A program made the position numbers and the translations under genes. From Acidobacteriota bacterium (GTDB lineage: Bacteria > Acidobacteriota > Blastocatellia > Pyrinomonadales > Pyrinomonadaceae): 64,000 nucleotides of DNA. The notes beneath the pieces are model-generated. The model was given only the letters and a program-made list of their open reading frames with translations. It was not told the DNA's origin and did no database searches. Location: positions 310,001 to 374,000 of the forward strand of contig JADJBB010000002.1 of assembly GCA_016703965.1 (NCBI GenBank). The letters are read 5' to 3'. The number at the start of each line of letters is the position of its first letter. Position 1 is the first letter of the stretch. Shown here one piece after another: positions 8,266 to 15,809 of the stretch.

Positions 8266-9582
8266 ATGAAAGGTTTTTACAGCTTTGTTTTGGTTCTGGT
8301 TTTTTCGATAGTTTCGCTTGCTCAGCAAAATCCGCCGGCCGAATCCGCGATGTCGCGCTTTCTTCGATACGTTAAGATCGATACGCAGTCGGCTGAGGAT
8401 CAACCGGCTCCGCCGAGCACGAAAAAGCAGCTCGATCTGGCGAATCTGCTGGCGAAAGAGCTGAAAGATCTCGGCGTTCAGAACGTGCGGATCAGTGAGT
8501 GGGGAATCGTTTACGGGATGGTTCCGGGGAATCTTGCGGACAATTCCTCCGTGCCGACGATCGGCTTCATGGCTCACATGGACACGTCGCCGGCGGTTTC
8601 CGGAGCGAATGTTAACGCCATTATCCACAAGAATTACCAGGGCGGCGACATTGTTTTGCCGAACGACAAAACGCAGGTCATCACGGTAAAGCAGAATCCT
8701 GATCTCAAAAACCTCATCGGCGACGACATCATTACGGCAGACGGCACGACGCTGCTCGGCTCTGACGACAAATCCGGTTGTGCCGAGATCATGACGATGA
8801 TCGACACCTTGAAGCAGAATCCGTCGATCAAGCACGGCAACATCGCCATCGCCTTCACACCCGACGAAGAGGTGGGCGGCGGTATCGAAAAGTTTGATAT
8901 CGCGGGCTGGGGAGCAAAGTTCGCTTATACCGTTGATGGCGAACAGCTTGGCGATATCTCGAACGAGACTTGGTCGGCTCGAACCGCGACTGTTACATTT
9001 CGCGGCAAATCTACGCATCCCGGCACGGCGAAGGGAATCATGATCAATTCTTCATACGCTGCGGGCGATTTCCTTTCGCGGTTTCCCGCCATGGTCCCGA
9101 ACCGTCCCGAAACGACCGCCGGCCGCGTTGGTTTTATTCACCCGTATTCGTCGAACATGACGGAAGAGACTTCGACTGTGAAAATACTGCTCCGCAATTT
9201 CGACATCGCCGGGCTTGCCGGCCAGGAAAAAGCGATCAGGCGCGTGATGGCCGCGACGCAGAAGAAATTCCCGAACGTCAAGATCGAATACGCCAGCGTG
9301 CTCGGCTATCTCAATATGAAAGAGGTGCTCAAAAACTATCCGCAGCTCACCGACTACGCGATCGAAGCAGCAAAAAGGGCCGGAATTAAAGCAGAACTTC
9401 GCCCAATACGAGGCGGAACGGATGGTTCACGTTTGACCGCAATGGGCTTGCCAACGCCGAATCTATTCACGGGCGGCCATAATTTTCATGGTAAGCTCGA
9501 GTTCAACTCGAAAAAAGGGCTGGAAAAATCAACCGATACTCTGGTAGCCTTGGTTCAGATCTGGACCGAGAGATCCAGGTAG
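8266..9582 (+). CDS. pepT: Exported peptidase T-like tripeptidase (M20B)
   Basis: Dizinc aminotripeptidase family, 438 residues. All M20 metal-site blocks are present: GFMAHMDTSP (His104, Asp106), GSDDKSG (Asp167), TPDEEVG (Glu201/Glu202), VDGEQLG (Asp224) and GGHNFHGKLEF near the C-terminus. PepT is normally cytoplasmic, but this copy starts with a signal peptide (hydrophobic 4-19, SLAQ). Periplasmic or external trimming of tripeptides is inferred, matching the other exported peptidases in the window. The family call is sure; the tripeptide specificity is by homology only. Confidence 0.9.
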   Translation: MKGFYSFVLVLVFSIVSLAQQNPPAESAMSRFLRYVKIDTQSAEDQPAPPSTKKQLDLANLLAKELKDLGVQNVRISEWGIVYGMVPGNLADNSSVPTIGFMAHMDTSPAVSGANVNAIIHKNYQGGDIVLPNDKTQVITVKQNPDLKNLIGDDIITADGTTLLGSDDKSGCAEIMTMIDTLKQNPSIKHGNIAIAFTPDEEVGGGIEKFDIAGWGAKFAYTVDGEQLGDISNETWSARTATVTFRGKSTHPGTAKGIMINSSYAAGDFLSRFPAMVPNRPETTAGRVGFIHPYSSNMTEETSTVKILLRNFDIAGLAGQEKAIRRVMAATQKKFPNVKIEYASVLGYLNMKEVLKNYPQLTDYAIEAAKRAGIKAELRPIRGGTDGSRLTAMGLPTPNLFTGGHNFHGKLEFNSKKGLEKSTDTLVALVQIWTERSR

Positions 9583-9618
9583 CTTTTGAATTGAAATTCA
9601 GCTCCCGAGGTTAATGTG

Positions 9619-10086
9619 ATGAGAAAGGTCGTTCTATGGTTAATGGTCTTGTCGTTTGCGAGCTTTTTTGCGGGGCATCTTTATGAATTAATCGTCGTCG
9701 TGCCCAACTGGAAATCCGGGGCTATCGCCGACGTTACGAAATACAATCAGTTCTTCAGTCTTGCCAGTCCGGCGGACTACTACAACCTTACGGTTGGTAG
9801 TTCGTTTATTTTCTCGATCGTCGGCCTAGCTTCGATATTGAAGTGCGGGAAGATTGCGATCATCTTCGCGTCCACGGCTATTCTTGTCGTCGTCATTTAT
9901 GCGGTCTACACATACGCCGTTTTTTTGCCCACTAACTTCTATATCGGAGCGGGCAATTACGATCCGGCAGTACTTGAGCCGCTGGTCGCTCGCTGGGTCT
10001 TTCACGAACCCATCCGCTTTGCTTTGATAGGCGTTGGGCTCTTGGCATCTATATTGACGATGGAAAACAGCGATGGGAGTGTTTAG
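9619..10086 (+). CDS. Four-helix membrane protein, unknown
   Basis: 155 residues with four hydrophobic segments: about 5-25, 50-75, 80-105 and 130-150. It begins LWLMVLSFASFFAGHLYELIVVVPNW and is somewhat like DUF1772-type integral membrane proteins, but the match is weak. ATG 9619 is preferred over the GTG three bases upstream because GAGG then sits eight bases ahead. The stop is only six bases from the convergent msrA stop, so no terminator fits between them. Function not recognised. Confidence 0.62.
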   Translation: MRKVVLWLMVLSFASFFAGHLYELIVVVPNWKSGAIADVTKYNQFFSLASPADYYNLTVGSSFIFSIVGLASILKCGKIAIIFASTAILVVVIYAVYTYAVFLPTNFYIGAGNYDPAVLEPLVARWVFHEPIRFALIGVGLLASILTMENSDGSV

Positions 10087-10092
10087 AACCGT

Positions 10093-10776
10093 CTACTTTT
10101 CTACATAAAACTCAGGAAATCGATTCTTGAGATCTTCGACCTTAGGCTTGTCGTGGGCAACTATGTACCCATGATTCGGATTCTTTTTCATGAAATCCTG
10201 ATGGTACGCCTCGGCTTCGTAGAACTTTTTGAGCGGAACGACCTCGGTAACGACCGGTTTTGGCAGGGCCTTTGATCTGTCGATCGCTTCGATATAGGCC
10301 TGAGCCGCTTTTTTCTGCTCTTCGTTTGCGAAGAATATAGCTGAGCGGTACTGCCGTCCCGTGTCAGGGCCCTGACGATTAAGCTGCGTTGGGTCGTGCG
10401 CAACCGAGAAGAATATCGTTAAAAGCTGGGTGTATGTGACCTTTGCCGGGTCAAAAGTGATCTGAACGGCCTCAGCATGATCGGTATCGCCGCTGCTGAC
10501 CGTTTCGTAGTCCGCGGTTTTTGCATCACCGCCGGAGTAGCCTGATCTGACATCGATCACGCCTTTTACGTGCTCAAAAACGCCCTCGACTCCCCAAAAA
10601 CAGCCTCCCGCGAATACCGCGACCTGCGTAGATTTAGGTGCTTCCGCATTCGGCTGCGTATCGACCGCCGGGACGACCTCGCGCAGATCGGCAGTTTTGC
10701 CCGAGCTGCTCGCGATACCGCACCCGACCGCAACGATAACCATTGTTCCCAATGCAAGTTTAGTAAGAAGTGACAT
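10093..10776 (-). CDS. msrA: Peptide methionine-(S)-sulfoxide reductase, lipoprotein form
   Basis: Reduces the S-epimer of methionine sulfoxide in proteins. The catalytic motif GGCFWGVEGVF is present (Cys59), with the downstream blocks YRSAIFF and YHQDF typical of MsrA. The first 19 residues form a lipoprotein signal with lipobox VAVGC (Cys19), so the enzyme is probably tethered outside the cytoplasmic membrane and repairs envelope proteins. A C-terminal resolving Cys is not evident after HGYIVAHDKPK, so recycling may use Cys59 plus an outside reductant, or a one-Cys mechanism. It stands alone on the minus strand. Confidence 0.93.
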   Translation of the reverse strand: MSLLTKLALGTMVIVAVGCGIASSSGKTADLREVVPAVDTQPNAEAPKSTQVAVFAGGCFWGVEGVFEHVKGVIDVRSGYSGGDAKTADYETVSSGDTDHAEAVQITFDPAKVTYTQLLTIFFSVAHDPTQLNRQGPDTGRQYRSAIFFANEEQKKAAQAYIEAIDRSKALPKPVVTEVVPLKKFYEAEAYHQDFMKKNPNHGYIVAHDKPKVEDLKNRFPEFYVEK

Positions 10777-10903
10777 ATTGAAGACTCCTACGGAGATTAT
10801 ACGATAACAAATTCGTGCAGCTCACTGCATTTAGATTCACGCCCGTACTGTTCTAACAGCCAACATTCCTGATAGACTTATTTTTATTCGTTTGAGTCGA
10901 TCT

Positions 10904-11323
10904 ATGAACGGTGAACCGCTTAATTCGTCCAAAGCTCCCGAGCCTGTCGGCTTGTATCCGCACGCACGCCGTGTCGGTGATCTGCTGTTTTTATCAGGTG
11001 TCGGCCCGCGTGAAAGGGGTACGAAAAAGATACCCGGCGTCGAGCTGAACGATGCGGGCGAGATCGTTTCCTACGACATCGAAACGCAATGTCGGTCGGT
11101 GTTTCAGAATGTTAGATACATCGTCGAGGACGCCGGTTCGTCGTGGGACAAGATCGTCGATGTGACGGTTTTCTTGACGAATATGAAGGCCGATTTTGCG
11201 ACGTACAACCGCATTTACGCGGAATATTTTGCCGATAATCAGCCATGCCGCACGACGGTCGAGATCAGTTCGCTGCCAACGCCGATAGCGATCGAGCTGA
11301 AAGTGATCGCAACGATAAACTAG
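10904..11323 (+). CDS. Rid-family 2-aminomuconate deaminase (predicted)
   Basis: 139-residue RidA/YjgF-fold protein. The N-terminal block GLYPHARRVGDLLFLSG is the pattern seen in 2-aminomuconate deaminases rather than in generic RidA, and residues 113-123 read QPCRTTVEISS with the conserved Arg116. Such enzymes hydrolyse 2-aminomuconate to 4-oxalocrotonate plus ammonia, the step after the semialdehyde dehydrogenase encoded at 5303. The ATG at 10904 is chosen; a TTG at 10892 would add four residues. The gene lies 17 bp ahead of the alcohol dehydrogenase and is probably cotranscribed. Rid proteins share a fold with imine deaminases of other substrates, so the specificity remains an inference from motif plus context. 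Confidence 0.78.
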   Translation: MNGEPLNSSKAPEPVGLYPHARRVGDLLFLSGVGPRERGTKKIPGVELNDAGEIVSYDIETQCRSVFQNVRYIVEDAGSSWDKIVDVTVFLTNMKADFATYNRIYAEYFADNQPCRTTVEISSLPTPIAIELKVIATIN

Positions 11324-11340
11324 TAGAGATAGGAGAAAAA

Positions 11341-12384
11341 ATGATAGAAACAAGGGGTTACGCCACACACGACGCGAATGCAAAATTCGTCCCGTTCAAT
11401 TTCGAACGCCGCAATCTCGGCGATCATGACATTCTGATCGACGTCCAGTTTTGCGGCATTTGCCATTCGGACATCCACCAGGCGAAGCAGGAATGGGGGC
11501 CGTCGATCTACCCGATGGTTCCGGGCCACGAGATCGTTGGCCGCGTTTCTAAGGTCGGGAGTGCGGTGACAAAATTCAAGCTCGGCGATCTCGCCGGTGT
11601 GGGCTGTTTTGTTGATTCGTGCCGCGAGTGCTCGGCGTGCAAAGCCGATCAGGAGCAGTTTTGTAAGGTGCACACCGCTGCAACGTATAACGGTACCGAG
11701 ATGGATAAAGTGACGCCGACGCGCGGCGGCTATTCGAAGCATCACGTCGTAGACGAAGCCTACGCACTAAAAGTCTCGTCCGATCAACCGCTCGCGGCCG
11801 TCGCTCCGCTTCTGTGCGCGGGCATTACGACCTATTCGCCGCTGAAACATTACAAGGTCGGCCCGGGCAGTAAGGTCGCCATCGTCGGCCTCGGCGGGCT
11901 CGGCCACATGGGCGTCAAGCTAGCCGTTTCGATGGGAGCCGAGGTCACGGTTCTGAGCACCTCGCCATCGAAAAAGGACGATGCACTCAAACTCGGTGCC
12001 CATCATTTCGTCGTGACCAGCGACAAAGCCAACCTCAAACCGCTCAAAGGCACGTTCAATTTCATCCTCGATTGCGTTTCGGCAGATCACGAGATGGATA
12101 TGTATCTGAACCTGTTGGACGTTTACGGTGCGATGGTGCTGGTCGGTCTGCCTGAAAATCCGGTCTCAGCCCGAGCCTTCTCGCTCGCCGGCAACAACCG
12201 CACGCTCGCCGGTTCAAGCATCGGCGGCATCAAGGAAACGCAGGAAATGCTCGACTACTGCGCCGAACACAACATCACCTCCGACGTCGAAGTCATCCCG
12301 ATCACCAAGATCGAAGAAGCCTACGAACGCACGATCAAGGCTGACGTTCGTTATCGATTCGTGATCGATATGAGCACGCTTTAG
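11341..12384 (+). CDS. Zinc-dependent NAD(P) alcohol dehydrogenase (CAD-like)
   Basis: 347-residue medium-chain dehydrogenase of the YahK/cinnamyl-alcohol type. Catalytic zinc residues are in CGICHSDIH (Cys38) and GHEIVGRV (His63, Glu64). The structural zinc lobe has Cys94, 97, 100 and 108 (CRECSACKADQEQFC), and the dinucleotide site reads VGLGGLGHMG. It reduces aldehydes or oxidises alcohols in the cytoplasm; the substrate is not known. The start at 11341 has AGGAG ten bases upstream; an upstream in-frame ATG at 11245 lies inside the deaminase gene and is rejected. It shares an operon with the Rid protein, which may tie it to aldehyde traffic in the same pathway, but that is only context. 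Confidence 0.9.
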   Translation: MIETRGYATHDANAKFVPFNFERRNLGDHDILIDVQFCGICHSDIHQAKQEWGPSIYPMVPGHEIVGRVSKVGSAVTKFKLGDLAGVGCFVDSCRECSACKADQEQFCKVHTAATYNGTEMDKVTPTRGGYSKHHVVDEAYALKVSSDQPLAAVAPLLCAGITTYSPLKHYKVGPGSKVAIVGLGGLGHMGVKLAVSMGAEVTVLSTSPSKKDDALKLGAHHFVVTSDKANLKPLKGTFNFILDCVSADHEMDMYLNLLDVYGAMVLVGLPENPVSARAFSLAGNNRTLAGSSIGGIKETQEMLDYCAEHNITSDVEVIPITKIEEAYERTIKADVRYRFVIDMSTL

Positions 12385-12398
12385 GAAGTGGTGAATGG

Positions 12399-12442
12399 TA
12401 ATGGTAAATGGTGAATGGTTATCCATTAACCATTTACCATTA
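12399..12442. repeat. Hairpin of AATGGTA/AATGGTG heptamers
   Basis: A near-perfect 20-bp stem with a 4-nt TTAT loop, built of the heptamer-like words AATGGTA and AATGGTG on one side and their complement on the other. It fills the spacer between the alcohol dehydrogenase stop (12384) and the DUF1697 start (12455). It could weaken readthrough as an intrinsic hairpin, but it lacks a T-run. Confidence 0.8.
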
Positions 12443-12454
12443 ATAGCTAACTCT

Positions 12455-13012
12455 ATGCGCTACATCGCCCTTCTCCGCGGCATCAATGTCGGCGGCAACA
12501 CGATGATCAAGATGACGGAACTCAAAGCCGTGTTCGAGGAACTCGGCTTTGAGAACGTCGTTACCTACATCAACAGCGGCAACATCGCCTTTGATTGCGA
12601 AAGACCGCGCGTCAGCAAGGGCGAATCACCGAACGCCGCTGAAGAGAAACTAACCGCGAAAATCGAGCAAGCCATAGAAAAGCACTTCGCCAAACAGATC
12701 CCTGTCATGATCCGCGAACAAAGCGCGATCGCCGACATCCTTGCGAGCAATCCGTACGAGGGCCAATTCGAAAGCCACAAGGAAATGCACGTTCTCTTTC
12801 TAAGAGAAGAAATGCCCGCCGAAAAGCTCGAACAACTTCTCGCTGCCGCCCCCGAAGGCGAAGGTTACACGGTCATCGGCCGCGAGCTCTATTGCCATCT
12901 TCCAAAGGGAGTGATCGACAGCCTTCTTGGTAAGAGCTACCTCGAGAAAAAGCTAAAACTTGCCGTCACCGGCCGCAATTGGCGAACGGTCGAAAAGCTT
13001 TCTACGCTTTAA
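12455..13012 (+). CDS. DUF1697 family protein
   Basis: 185 residues matching DUF1697: MRYIALLRGINVGGNTMIKM at the start, ELGFENVVTYINSGNIAF, and TGRNWRTVEKLSTL at the end. The family is widespread, soluble and without an assigned reaction. The in-frame ATG at 12395 lies inside the hairpin and gives a non-family N-terminus, so 12455 is chosen. It ends seven bases before the left inverted repeat of the GxxExxY cassette. Confidence 0.88.
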   Translation: MRYIALLRGINVGGNTMIKMTELKAVFEELGFENVVTYINSGNIAFDCERPRVSKGESPNAAEEKLTAKIEQAIEKHFAKQIPVMIREQSAIADILASNPYEGQFESHKEMHVLFLREEMPAEKLEQLLAAAPEGEGYTVIGRELYCHLPKGVIDSLLGKSYLEKKLKLAVTGRNWRTVEKLSTL

Positions 13013-13018
13013 GAAAGT

Positions 13019-13577
13019 GCCCACGAAAAGCACGAAAGTAACTAAAAAGAATAAGAGAAACCGTGGTATAAAATGCATTAGGATCTTCTAAATGGATAGT
13101 ATTGAACACTGCAGTGTGTTTTAGATTTTTTCTTTATTTCGTGCATTTCGTTGGCAGTTTTATGGCCGAATTAATTTATCCTGATGAATCGTACAAGATA
13201 ATCGGTGCTTGTTTTGAAGTTTACAAGTCGAAAGGCTGTGGTTTTACGGAACCGGTCTATCAGGAATGCCTCGCCCTGGAATTTGCATTGCAGGGGATTC
13301 CCTTCATCGCTCAACCTAAGATCGAAATGGAATACAAGGGCACGAAACTCGAACAGTTTTTCCGTGCCGATTTCGTGTGTTACGGTACGATCATCGTTGA
13401 ACTGAAAGCCCTTTCGAAACTCATTGACGAACATCGTTCACAGTGCTTAAATTACCTCCACGCCAACAAATTCCGCCTCGCTCTTCTAGTAAATTTTGGC
13501 CACCACCCAAGACTGGAATATGAGAGAATCGTCGTGTAGAAATTTCCTATTTAGTGCCTTTCGTGCTTTTCGTGGGC
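13019..13577 (+). mobile_element. Inverted-repeat cassette carrying a GxxExxY nuclease gene
   Basis: A perfect 20-bp inverted pair (GCCCACGAAAAGCACGAAAG at 13019-13038, complement at 13558-13577) brackets the GxxExxY gene. Extended similarity runs inward (CTAAA). A third, degraded right-type arm at 13120-13155 overlaps the region just before the gene start, so the left part can also fold as a hairpin on its own. The arms consist of 9-nt units ending CACGAAA. The same arm occurs without a gene at 36626-36753. No transposase motif is seen, so mobility is inferred from repeat structure alone. Flanking target duplications were not obvious. Confidence 0.6.
13162..13539 (+). CDS. GxxExxY protein, PD-(D/E)xK nuclease fold
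   Basis: 125 residues. The name-giving motif is GFTEPVY (Gly27, Glu30, Tyr33). A PD-(D/E)xK nuclease-like core follows: RADF with Asp70, then IIVELKAL with Glu80 and Lys82, and HRSQCLNYLH with Gln94. A metal-dependent nuclease activity is likely by fold, but the biological role of GxxExxY proteins is not established to my knowledge. An upstream in-frame ATG at 13102 only translates the repeat arm and is rejected. Inverted repeats surround the gene, suggesting that it moves with, or acts on, those repeats. Confidence 0.85.
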   Translation: MAELIYPDESYKIIGACFEVYKSKGCGFTEPVYQECLALEFALQGIPFIAQPKIEMEYKGTKLEQFFRADFVCYGTIIVELKALSKLIDEHRSQCLNYLHANKFRLALLVNFGHHPRLEYERIVV

Positions 13578-13584
13578 AATTCTT

Positions 13585-14106
13585 ATGATTCGAAGACCTT
13601 TCAACTTCAAACAATGGATCGACGAGCACCGTCATCTGCTCAAACCGCCGGTGGGGAATCAGTGTGTTTATGACGACGGCGATTTTATCGTGATGGTCGT
13701 CGGCGGGCCGAATTCTCGCAAAGACTATCACTGGGACGATGGCGAAGAGCTGTTTTACCAGCTCGAGGGCGACATCAAGGTCCAAATTCAGGAAAATGGT
13801 AAGGCTGTTGAAGTGCCGATACGAGAAGGCGAAATGTTCCTCCTCCCGCCGCGTATTCCGCACAATCCCATCCGCCCGGCAAACACCATTGGCCTCGTGA
13901 TCGAACGCAAACGCCGGATAGGCGAACTCGACGGCCTCCTCTGGTTCTGCGAAAACTGCAACAGCAAGCTGTACGAAGAATATTTCCAGCTAGACGATAT
14001 CACCACACAGTTTCAGGGCGTTTTCCGTAAATTCTACGGCGATGAGAATTTGCGAACTTGCAAAACATGCGGCTTAGTAATGGAACCGCCGCCGGTCGCT
14101 AGCTGA
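13585..14106 (+). CDS. nbaC: 3-hydroxyanthranilate 3,4-dioxygenase
   Basis: Opens the ring of 3-hydroxyanthranilate to 2-amino-3-carboxymuconate semialdehyde, the substrate of ACMSD. At 173 residues it matches the short bacterial form. The cupin iron ligands are His49, Glu55 and His93 (YHWDDGEE, PRIPHNP); substrate-binding Arg45, Arg97 and Glu107 are in place. The second rubredoxin-like iron site of bacterial enzymes is present as Cys122, Cys125, Cys159 and Cys162. The start codon follows the right arm of the inverted-repeat cassette by eight bases, so its promoter may lie in or before the cassette. A very confident family call. Confidence 0.95.
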   Translation: MIRRPFNFKQWIDEHRHLLKPPVGNQCVYDDGDFIVMVVGGPNSRKDYHWDDGEELFYQLEGDIKVQIQENGKAVEVPIREGEMFLLPPRIPHNPIRPANTIGLVIERKRRIGELDGLLWFCENCNSKLYEEYFQLDDITTQFQGVFRKFYGDENLRTCKTCGLVMEPPPVAS

Positions 14107-14116
14107 AAAGATTGAC

Positions 14117-14135
14117 ATACATATATTATACGTAT
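14117..14135. promoter_or_regulatory. Candidate BrnA operator upstream of brnT
   Basis: The 19-bp imperfect palindrome ATACATATATTATACGTAT contains the perfect 10-bp palindrome TATACGTATA at 14127-14136. It overlaps the end of a TTGACA hexamer at 14112 and ends six bases before the brnT ATG. Ribbon-helix-helix antitoxins such as BrnA commonly repress their own operon through such sites, so this is the likely autoregulatory operator. Confidence 0.5.
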
Positions 14136-14140
14136 AGGCT

Positions 14141-14419
14141 ATGTTCTTGTGGGACGAGCCAAAACGACTAAAAGTTCTTAAAGAACATCGCATCGATCTC
14201 GAGCTCATCACCGATGCGTTTGATGACGACTTTGGGGTCTATTTCGAGGATGTTGAGCATTCGACCGCATCCGAGATCCGTTTCAATCTCATCGCGATCT
14301 TTGCAAAGTACGGGCTGGTTTACATTACCTTTACCCCCGAGGGCGATGGCATCCGATTGATAACCGCATGGAAGGCAGAAAAGTGGGCGGTACGAGAATA
14401 TGAGCAGTGCAAAAAATAG
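14141..14419 (+). CDS. brnT: BrnT-like ribonuclease toxin
   Basis: 92 residues of the DUF497/BrnT family: the N-terminal FLWDEPKRLKVLKEHRIDLE corresponds to the family WDxxKxxxNxxKHxIxFE, and the C-terminal ITAWKAEKWAVREYEQ matches the closing helix. BrnT is a RelE-fold ribonuclease that inhibits translation when free. The usual KHG(I/V) is EHRI here, a drift that could affect activity. It overlaps brnA by 20 bp, the standard toxin-first order for this type II system. Confidence 0.82.
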   Translation: MFLWDEPKRLKVLKEHRIDLELITDAFDDDFGVYFEDVEHSTASEIRFNLIAIFAKYGLVYITFTPEGDGIRLITAWKAEKWAVREYEQCKK

Positions 14420-14726
14420 CGATTACGAGTATCTCGAGACTTCTGAAGAGGCAAGTAAAAGAGGACTAAGACGAATTACACGTCCCGCCTTTTTGGGAGA
14501 ACCGAAACGAAGGGAGAACAAGAAACCCATCACCATCATGCTTGATCCGGACATAATCGAGCATTTTAAAGCACAGGCCGAAAGTTCACGCACGGGATAT
14601 CAAACGCTTATCAATCAAACACTGCGTGATTCCATTCAAGACGCTGAAATGGCGGATCCGATCGAAAAACTTTTGAATAACAAGAAAGCTCTAAAACGCC
14701 TCAAGACAAAATTGGAGGCGGTATGA
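14400..14726 (+). CDS. brnA: BrnA-like antitoxin, ribbon-helix-helix
   Basis: 108 residues. The C-terminal half carries the RHH DNA-binding unit KKPITIMLDPDIIEHFKAQA followed by GYQTLINQTLRD, as in BrnA. The N-terminal 45 residues are basic and probably bind the toxin. Translation begins inside brnT, which suggests coupling. BrnA neutralises BrnT and represses the operon, most likely through the palindrome at 14117-14135. Confidence 0.82.
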   Translation: MSSAKNSDYEYLETSEEASKRGLRRITRPAFLGEPKRRENKKPITIMLDPDIIEHFKAQAESSRTGYQTLINQTLRDSIQDAEMADPIEKLLNNKKALKRLKTKLEAV

Positions 14727-14790
14727 ACCTATCCTTGAGTGGTGTAAATGGCCATAACAGATCTAAGGATGAAGAAAGTAGGGTATATGC

Positions 14791-15246
14791 ATGTCTGTTC
14801 TAATTGAAGAACTTCGCGCCCTGGTCGAGGTCTTCAACAGCCACGATATTGAGTTTGCACTTTGCGGCGGACTCGCGGTCGCGGCTCACGGACTGGTTAG
14901 GGCAACCCAAGACATTGATTTCCTGATCCGCGAGGAATCCTTGGATAAGGCATTCGCCGCGGCTGCCGAAGTCGGTTTTGATATTCGCGGACTTGATATC
15001 TCGTTTAAGGAACGAACGGTCGAGATAAGGCGCGTTTCCAAGATCGTCGGGGAAGATGTGATCTCACTCGACTTGCTACTTGTAACGCCTCATGTCGAAG
15101 ATGTTTGGGCAGGCCGCGAGAATCGTGAATTTGCGGGGGAAGCCCTTTCAGTAGTTGCCAGAGATGGACTTATCAAAATGAAGAAACAGGCCGGCAGGCC
15201 GCAGGATCTTGCCGACATTCAGAGGTTAGAAAATGAAGAAAATTGA
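14791..15246 (+). CDS. Small nucleotidyltransferase, AbiEii/MNT-like
   Basis: 151 residues with a polymerase-beta nucleotidyltransferase head: FALCGGLAVAAHG (Gly26-Gly27) followed by the metal-binding pair ATQDIDFLI (Asp41, Asp43). A third acidic residue is likely in ISLDLLLVT. Proteins of this type serve as toxins or antitoxins in AbiE and MNT modules. The stop overlaps a 56-residue gene by 14 bp, giving a two-gene module right after brnTA. AGTAGGG precedes the ATG. The assignment as a toxin-antitoxin component is an inference from context. Confidence 0.78.
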   Translation: MSVLIEELRALVEVFNSHDIEFALCGGLAVAAHGLVRATQDIDFLIREESLDKAFAAAAEVGFDIRGLDISFKERTVEIRRVSKIVGEDVISLDLLLVTPHVEDVWAGRENREFAGEALSVVARDGLIKMKKQAGRPQDLADIQRLENEEN

Positions 15247-15403
15247 TATGTCGTCGGAGGCGATCACGCGGCGTTTGCGTCAGGCCAGCGAACTGCGAGA
15301 CCTGTCGCTCTCGTTGATGAGATCGAAGCCGCTCACGGCCGAAGAAGCCGTCGAGCTTCGCAAAAAACGCAAAAAGGAAAAAGACGGTATCCAGCCAAAA
15401 TAA
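15233..15403 (+). CDS. 56-residue partner of the nucleotidyltransferase
   Basis: A short basic protein starting MKKIDMSSEAITRRLRQASE and ending in a Lys/Arg-rich tail (LRKKRKKEKDG). Its start lies 14 bp inside the nucleotidyltransferase gene and it runs open to a TAA at 15401, eleven bases before the DUF3224 start. The overlap, common direction and charge suggest a cognate small partner (antitoxin or substrate) of the enzyme. It is easily missed because of its length. Predicted helical; no domain recognised. Confidence 0.68.
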   Translation: MKKIDMSSEAITRRLRQASELRDLSLSLMRSKPLTAEEAVELRKKRKKEKDGIQPK

Positions 15404-15414
15404 GGGAAATTACC

Positions 15415-15807
15415 ATGAAATTCACATCAACATTCGAAATTAAAGGCTGGGATGTCGCGGATTCGGGCGGCGTGGATGAGCTAGCTGACGTGGGCCGGGC
15501 GACGATTCGTAAGGCATTTTCCGGCGAGCTCGAAGGCACCAGCGTCGGCTACGGGCTGCTCATGCAGACCCAGCACGAGACCGGCGGCTACGTCGTGATC
15601 GAACGCGTCAGTGCCAAGACGGACGGCCGCGAAGGCACTTTTGTCATTATGCACTACGGCGTCCGCGATGCCTCAGGCGGCGGGCCCTGGTACGGCGATG
15701 TCGTCCCTGGCTCCGGAACCGACGGTTTCGAAGGCGTCACCGGAACTTTCGGCATCCAACACGACGAAGCCGGCGCGATCTTCACATTCGATCTCAATTT
15801 CGCATAA
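15415..15807 (+). CDS. DUF3224 family protein
   Basis: 130 residues: an all-beta barrel of the DUF3224 type, with ELEGTSVGYGLLMQT, GYVVIERVSAKTDGREGTFV, SGTDGFEGVTGTFGI and FTFDLNF. GGGAAATTACC precedes the ATG. The family is soluble and has no assigned reaction. It follows the nucleotidyltransferase pair by eleven bases and may share its transcript, though nothing ties it to a toxin system. Confidence 0.85.
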   Translation: MKFTSTFEIKGWDVADSGGVDELADVGRATIRKAFSGELEGTSVGYGLLMQTQHETGGYVVIERVSAKTDGREGTFVIMHYGVRDASGGGPWYGDVVPGSGTDGFEGVTGTFGIQHDEAGAIFTFDLNFA

Positions 15808-15809
15808 CC

